A stretch of 64,000 nucleotides of DNA from Phallus indusiatus (lineage: Eukaryota > Basidiomycota > Agaricomycetes > Phallales > Phallaceae). A model generated the notes under the pieces. The model searched no databases. It was given only the letters and a program-made list of their open reading frames with translations, and was not told the origin of the DNA. Shown here piece by piece: positions 59,284 through 64,000 of the stretch; the stretch's first letter is position 1, and the number at the start of each line of letters is the position of its first letter. Made by a program: the position numbers and the translations under genes. The stretch covers positions 1 through 64,000 of the forward strand of contig JAQFWX010000129.1 in assembly GCA_027605045.1 (NCBI GenBank). The letters are read 5' to 3'.

Positions 59284-62200
59284 ATGAGTAAAGTGGCAAC
59301 TAACAAACCTAATAAACTGGCATTCTTGTCAATGCCTGCGCCTCCGTCGTATGTGGCTGGTCTCGGTCGAGGGTAAGTTTAAGCAGTTATTTTCTCAACC
59401 GGATTCATGATTTCAACTCTGTCTCAGTGCTTCAGGGTTTACAACACGATCGGATATTGGACCTGCTCGTGAAGGGCCATCCGCGGAGGCCATCGCGTAC
59501 GTATTCAATAAAATTATCTCCTTTTACTGGTCTAATTCGCGTCTCTAGCGAGGCACAGATGCGGAGAGGCGAAGAGCCGGAGATGGATAGTGAAGCATAT
59601 CAAGATCCAGACAATGAGATGGGGCTATTCGCTGGAACCGTATATGAAGCGGACGACGAAGAAGCAGATCAGATTTATGAAGGCGTTGACCGAGCGATGG
59701 ACTTGCGAAGGAAGGTACGGAGGTCAGTAAATCACTTACCCTGGATTTTTCGCTTGTTCAAAGGATTGACACTTACAGGGAAGCTCGAGAAATTGAGGAG
59801 CAGAAGGCTATTCGTGCCCAACGACCCAAAATTCAACAACAATTTGCTGATTTAAAACGCGCCTTATCCGTGGTTACCGACTCCGAATGGGAGAGTATAC
59901 CTGAAGTGGGAAATCTTACAAAGCGGCGAAAAGTGAAAGACTTTGGAAAGACATATGCCGTTCCCGACAGTATCATTGTTGGGGACCGCGAGAGCGGTGG
60001 ATATGAGAATGCACTAGACCCCCTACAGCAAGAGGTAACTTATTTATCCATATTCCTCCCTGCTTCGTTACCTAAATCATTATCCTTTCAGTATGGAGGC
60101 TTTGAAACACCGGCATTGACCAATCTTGTTGAAATGGGTCAAGCTCGTGACAAAGTCCTGTCATTGAAACTAGATCAGGTAAGTTACATGCTAGTTGATT
60201 GATTGTTCGCATTTTGAAGGAAAATAGCTATCGGGAACTTCTTCTATATCCGGTTCAGCCAGCTCGGTCGACCCTAAAGGGTACCTGACAGATTTGAACA
60301 GTGTTGTGCTCAAGTCAGAAGCTGAAATCGGTGATATAAAACGGGCTCGAATGCTCTTTGATTCTCTTGTCAAATCGAATCCGAAACATGCTCCAGGCTG
60401 GATTGCTGCGGCTTGTGTCGAGGAACACGCTGGGAGGATGGTCACTGCTCGAAAACTCATTAAAGCTGGTTGCGAGCAATGTCCTAAAAGCGAAGATGTT
60501 TGGTTAGAGGCCGCACGCTTACATGTCAGTTTCGATTGTTACATCTTCGGATTTGCACTGACTGGTTATATAGAATCCACAAGATGCGAAGGTTATCCTT
60601 GCCAATGCGGCTCAGCATTGTCCACAGAGTGTAAAGATTTGGCTGACAGCCGCCAATTTGGAAACTGAGCTTAAATCCAAAAAGAGAGTTCTGCGAAAAG
60701 GTCCGTGTATAGATTCTCTTTTGTGTTTGAATACTCAATTTCTTTTAGCTTTGGAATCTATTCCCAACTCTGTGCGACTATGGAAGGAGACTGTTAATCT
60801 GGAAACATCTCCCGTAGACGCTCGCATTTTACTAAGTCGAGCCGTAGAAGTAATCCCTCAATCTGTTGAGTTATGGCTTGCACTCGCACGTCTCGAAACT
60901 CCAACACAAGCAAAAGCCGTTTTGAACAAGGCTCGTAAAGCGGTCCCAACAAGTCATGAAATTTGGATTGCGGCTGGTCGGCTACTGGAGCAAGAAGCTG
61001 AACGGTCCGAGAAGACTGCTGCAGAAAGAGCTCAAGAATTGGAAATTGTTGACAAGACCATTGAAATGGGTGTTAAATCACTACGGCAACATCAGGTGCT
61101 CCTAACTAGGGATCAATGGCTCAAGGAGGCCGAAAGATGCGAAGAAGAAGCTTCTCCACGAACTTGCGAAGCTATCATCAAGGCCACAATTAGCATGGAA
61201 GTTGAAGAAGAGGATCGTTATGATACTTGGCTAGGGGATGCAGAATCTGCGGAATCGAAAGGGTGCATTACCACGGCTCGCGCCATCATCGCTTATGCAT
61301 TGCGTGTATTTCCTGACCGCAGAGCACTATGGCGTCGGGCTGCCGACCTCGAGAAGGCCCATGGAACCAGGTTTGTCCCACTTTATCTTTCTTAGATCTA
61401 TAGATTTAACTGTGTTTACAGAGAATCATTGGAAGAAATACTTAGCCGTGCCGTCCATCATTGTCCTCAAGCTGAAGTTTTATGGCTTATGTGGGCTAAA
61501 GAAAAATGGTTGGGCGGTGATGTTCCTGGTGCTCGTGAAATTTTGGAGAAGTCATTCGTGGCAAATCCTGAGAGCGAGGCTATCTGGTTGGCAGCCGTTA
61601 AGCTGGAAGCGGAGAACGGTGAACTTAATGTTGCGCGTGAACTGTTAATTCGCGCACGTACAGTTGCTGATACTGAACGAGTAAGTTTTTTTGTGATGAA
61701 ATATGCGTTTGAATTCGACTTACATTACGTGCTTAGATTTGGATGAAGTCGGCGGTCTTTGAACGTCAGCAAGGGAAACTTGACCTTGCCTTGACTACCA
61801 TATCAACCGCTTTATCAAGGTATCCTAAGTTCGCCAAGTTCTACATGATTCAAGGACAGATACACGAGTCCCAAAAGGACAATTCGGCTGCGCGAGCTTC
61901 ATATGCAGCGGGTATAAAAGCGTGCCCCAAAGAGGTGACCTTATGGATTCTCGCGAGTCGTTTGGAAGAAAAAGACGGCAAGTCCATCAAAGCCCGTGCT
62001 CTACTTGAGAAGGCCCGCATTGTCAATCCAGCGAACGAATTATTGTGGGCGGAAAGTGTAGGCGTTGAAGAACGGTCCACCGGAGCTGCTCAGGCCAAAG
62101 TTGTGCTATCAAGAGGTCGGTTTCATTTTCACGCAGAATTTATTTTCTCTGATTGTAATGGTACGACAGGGCTACAAGAATGTCCTACTTCGGGTCTTCT

Positions 62201-62637
62201 CTGGTCTATGGTTATCTGGGCAGAACCTCGGCCCACCAGAAAAACTCGTTCGGCTGATGCTTTGAGGAAGGCTGGGGATGATCCCGTCATCATGTGTACT
62301 GTCGCCAGGCTGTTCTGGGCAGAGCGAAAGATCGATAAAGCTCGCCAATGGTTTTCGAGAGCGATCGCTACAAACTCGGATTTAGGCGATCTGTGGGCTT
62401 GGTGGCTAAAATTTGAACGACAATATGGAACACCGGTCAGTATATCATGACTTAAATACACCTTGTACTGTTATGTGCTAACATGGACTCTAGGAGCAAC
62501 AACAGGAGATCATTGACAAGTGCGTACAAGCCGAACCCCATCATTCCCCTATTTGGCAATCGATAGCAAAAGACATGGCAAATGTAGGCAAAAGCACAAA
62601 ACAAATACTTGAGATGGTTGCCGAAAAGCTGGAGTGA
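59284..62637 (+). CDS. PRP6: Pre-mRNA-splicing factor Prp6/Prp1 (U4/U6.U5 tri-snRNP)
   Basis: Scaffold of the U4/U6.U5 tri-snRNP in the nuclear spliceosome. The PRP1 N-terminal domain is present: [59 protein letters not shown] and [20 protein letters not shown]. Next comes the linker [20 protein letters not shown]. The rest is a long series of HAT/TPR-like helical repeats, for example [39 protein letters not shown] and [20 protein letters not shown], ending [12 protein letters not shown]. About twelve exons all join without frameshift. Start at 59284 ([15 protein letters not shown]) gives the usual short leader before the conserved KLAFL. Stops 97 bp from the convergent SUB1 gene. Confidence 0.95.
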
Positions 62638-62734
62638 AAGAGTCTGTTTTTTTATTAATGTTTGATCTTTACATGTACTAATAAATCTATGTCCCTCAAA
62701 TAATAATACAGTACAAAAACGGCTCCAAAAGCTA

Positions 62735-63397
62735 TCATTCGTCGTCGTCCTCATCTTCCACTTCTGAATTCGAAAGTTTCTTCTTTTCAGTCGGTTTTTG
62801 CTTATTTCTAGAAAAGAAGAAAGTCAGTAAAGAGACGTTAACTCGTATATGAGAGCCGTACTCTTCAGATTTAGTTTCTTTGCCAGATTCCTTTGCTTTC
62901 GCCCTCTTGGTGGAAGGTCCTCCGCCTTCTGCCACCATTAACTCTAACTGCTTAGTCAATGGGGCGGTGTTGGCGACTAGACTCGCCCATTGTGTCGAAT
63001 CGAGAGTAATACCCTTTTTACCGGGTTTCAAGTCGCCGCTAGCTTTATCTCTGTAATACTTGACTTAATCAGTAAAGAAGGAATTTACGTCATGTTAGAA
63101 TCTCTCACTTCTCGCAAATTCATATACGCCTTTCCTCGAAAAACGCTAATAGTCGCGCGTTTCAAGTTGCCAAGCTAAAATGATAATTGAATGATTTTTT
63201 TAGGGGGCGCAAACTGTCTGTTATCTCACATCGACGTAGAAATTTCCTTCACCATCTTTTTGTAGAACATCAGGGGATTCGCTATCGTGTTTCGCCTATA
63301 TCGATGTGTTAAACGCGAAAATTAAGAGTTAAAGAACCTTACATACCTTTTTTGAAGACTCTCCGGACTCGATATCTTCAGCTGCGCGTTTGGACAT
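62735..63397 (-). CDS. SUB1: Transcriptional coactivator PC4/Sub1
   Basis: Single-stranded-DNA-binding coactivator that acts with RNA polymerase II and in genome protection. Five small exons join in frame. The N-terminus is MSKRAAEDIESGESSKK. The PC4 domain reads DGEGNFYVDLGNLKRATISV, FRGKAYMNLREYYRDKASGD and LKPGKKGITLDSTQWASLVA, the complete family pattern. A tail follows with basic KRAKAKESGKETKSE and KPTEKKKLSNS, ending acidic EVEDEDDDE. Divergent from RTT109 with 109 bp between the start codons. Confidence 0.95.
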
Positions 63398-63506
63398 GGT
63401 GGCGGTTGTGCTGGAAAGAGTTTACACAGTCTTACGCGGGATTATGGTCCACGGAAGCAACTGACGTTGTTCACGTGACCGTGAGAGTGTGACTGGCGTG
63501 ACGGTA
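63398..63506. promoter_or_regulatory. Divergent promoter region SUB1 / RTT109
   Basis: Only 109 bp lie between the two start codons. It contains GTTCACGTGACC, with an E-box CACGTG at about 63472-63477, and GTGACTGGCGTGACGG. Both genes must be transcribed from this stretch or from within each other's 5' end. Confidence 0.55.
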
Positions 63507-64000
63507 ATGGTTCCTCCTCCTACGCATTCTGTTTCGACTCTTCGGGCGTATTTGCTGAACGCGCTATCTAACTTACCAGGCCATCGAATATTTGATATCC
63601 ATGTTCTTGTTTCTACCCAGAGGAAACCCAATGAATCACTTTTTCCCTATCTTTCGCCGAAACCCAGGTCTTTCATGCAAGAAGTCTTGATACTGCTCTC
63701 CGAACGCGCTCCTGCCACTAACAGCACTGAAAGTGCTCTATCTCCCGCTGTTTTCGTAACTGCCATAGAGGCAGACGTCTTTTATTTCCCCGCAAGTGTT
63801 TCAACAATTTTATATATCTCGAAAGTGGACGGAACTGGTCAAGGGACCTACCCATCTCCAACATCGACCTTAGTTAATGCATTACTTCAATTTTACGGCT
63901 CACCAACAAGTCCTATATATCCTACAAATTTAAATCACACTCTTTGGGTGCATCTTTTTGCTCGTGCACAAAGACAATATTTATTTCCAAATTCTGCCGA
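63507..64000 (+). CDS. RTT109: Histone acetyltransferase Rtt109 (5' part, cut by the window end)
   Basis: An uninterrupted frame of 164 codons runs off the window. It starts MVPPPTHSVSTLRAYLLNAL and continues with LPGHRIFDIHVLVSTQRKPN, SFMQEVLILLSERAP, VFVTAIEADVFYFPASVSTI, LYISKVDGTGQG and HTLWVHLFARAQRQYLFPNS. These blocks match the N-terminal part of fungal Rtt109, the p300-like enzyme that acetylates new histone H3 at K56 (with Asf1 or Vps75) during replication and repair. The remaining catalytic core lies beyond 64000. No intron in the visible part. Confidence 0.85.
   Translation, partial: MVPPPTHSVSTLRAYLLNALSNLPGHRIFDIHVLVSTQRKPNESLFPYLSPKPRSFMQEVLILLSERAPATNSTESALSPAVFVTAIEADVFYFPASVSTILYISKVDGTGQGTYPSPTSTLVNALLQFYGSPTSPIYPTNLNHTLWVHLFARAQRQYLFPNSA

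Noticed and set aside
1..64000. CRISPR arrays, rRNA genes, intact transposons
   Set aside because: None seen; the organism is eukaryotic, and no transposase, reverse transcriptase or terminal repeats were recognised.

Overview
This window is nuclear DNA of a filamentous basidiomycete, most likely an Agaricomycete. Genes are broken by many short GT-AG introns (mostly about 45-65 nt) with CTAAC/CTGAT-type branch sites. The recognisable products are fungal or fungal-type: one-protein ergothioneine synthase Egt1, an Mcm1/SRF-type MADS factor, fungal GH35 beta-galactosidase, cytochrome-type D-lactate dehydrogenase and the fungal acetyltransferase Rtt109. Exons were joined by hand from the three frames of each strand; start, stop and most splice sites were checked for frame, but no alignment was run.

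Layout. 0.3-4.4 kb (-): egt1, which needs three single-base frame corrections to read through. 4.8-5.3 kb (-): a five-exon gene for a 95-residue protein with a TGACGTCA element 96 bp upstream. 5.4-9.6 kb: gene-poor. 9.65-11.5 kb (-): TFIID subunit TAF7. 11.5-18.3 kb: gene-poor, ending in a long purine-rich tract on the + strand. 18.3-20.3 kb (-): the MADS-box gene, with polyQ and polyG/His-Ser low-complexity arms. 20.3-34.9 kb: 14.6 kb without a convincing coding gene, containing another TGACGTCA site, a perfect 12-bp inverted repeat and perhaps a decayed gene.

34.9-45.4 kb is the most dynamic part. A gene for a coiled-coil protein of unknown function (+) is followed by a mitochondrial D-lactate dehydrogenase gene (-). 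A segment holding the 3' half of the first gene plus the whole second gene has been tandemly duplicated. The result is two apparently intact D-lactate dehydrogenase genes, a truncated coiled-coil pseudogene between them, about 800 bp of unrelated sequence inside copy 2, and a roughly 530-bp difference in the 5' flanks of the two dehydrogenases.

45.6-64 kb is compact housekeeping DNA with alternating convergent and divergent pairs: eIF3e (-) / MPDU1 (+) from a 170-bp shared upstream region; ADP/ATP carrier (-) convergent with MPDU1; NIFK/Nop15-like RNA-binding protein (+); a 226-residue protein of unknown function (-); secreted GH35 beta-galactosidase (-); splicing factor Prp6 (+); coactivator PC4/Sub1 (-); and the 5' part of RTT109 (+), which runs off the window end and shares a 109-bp divergent upstream region with SUB1.

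I found no CRISPR array, rRNA, convincing tRNA or intact transposon. The strongest candidates for follow-up are the asymmetric tandem duplication, the apparent frameshifts in egt1, the low-complexity MADS protein inside a gene desert, and the overlooked small gene at 4.8-5.3 kb. I do not claim a wholly new biological system.
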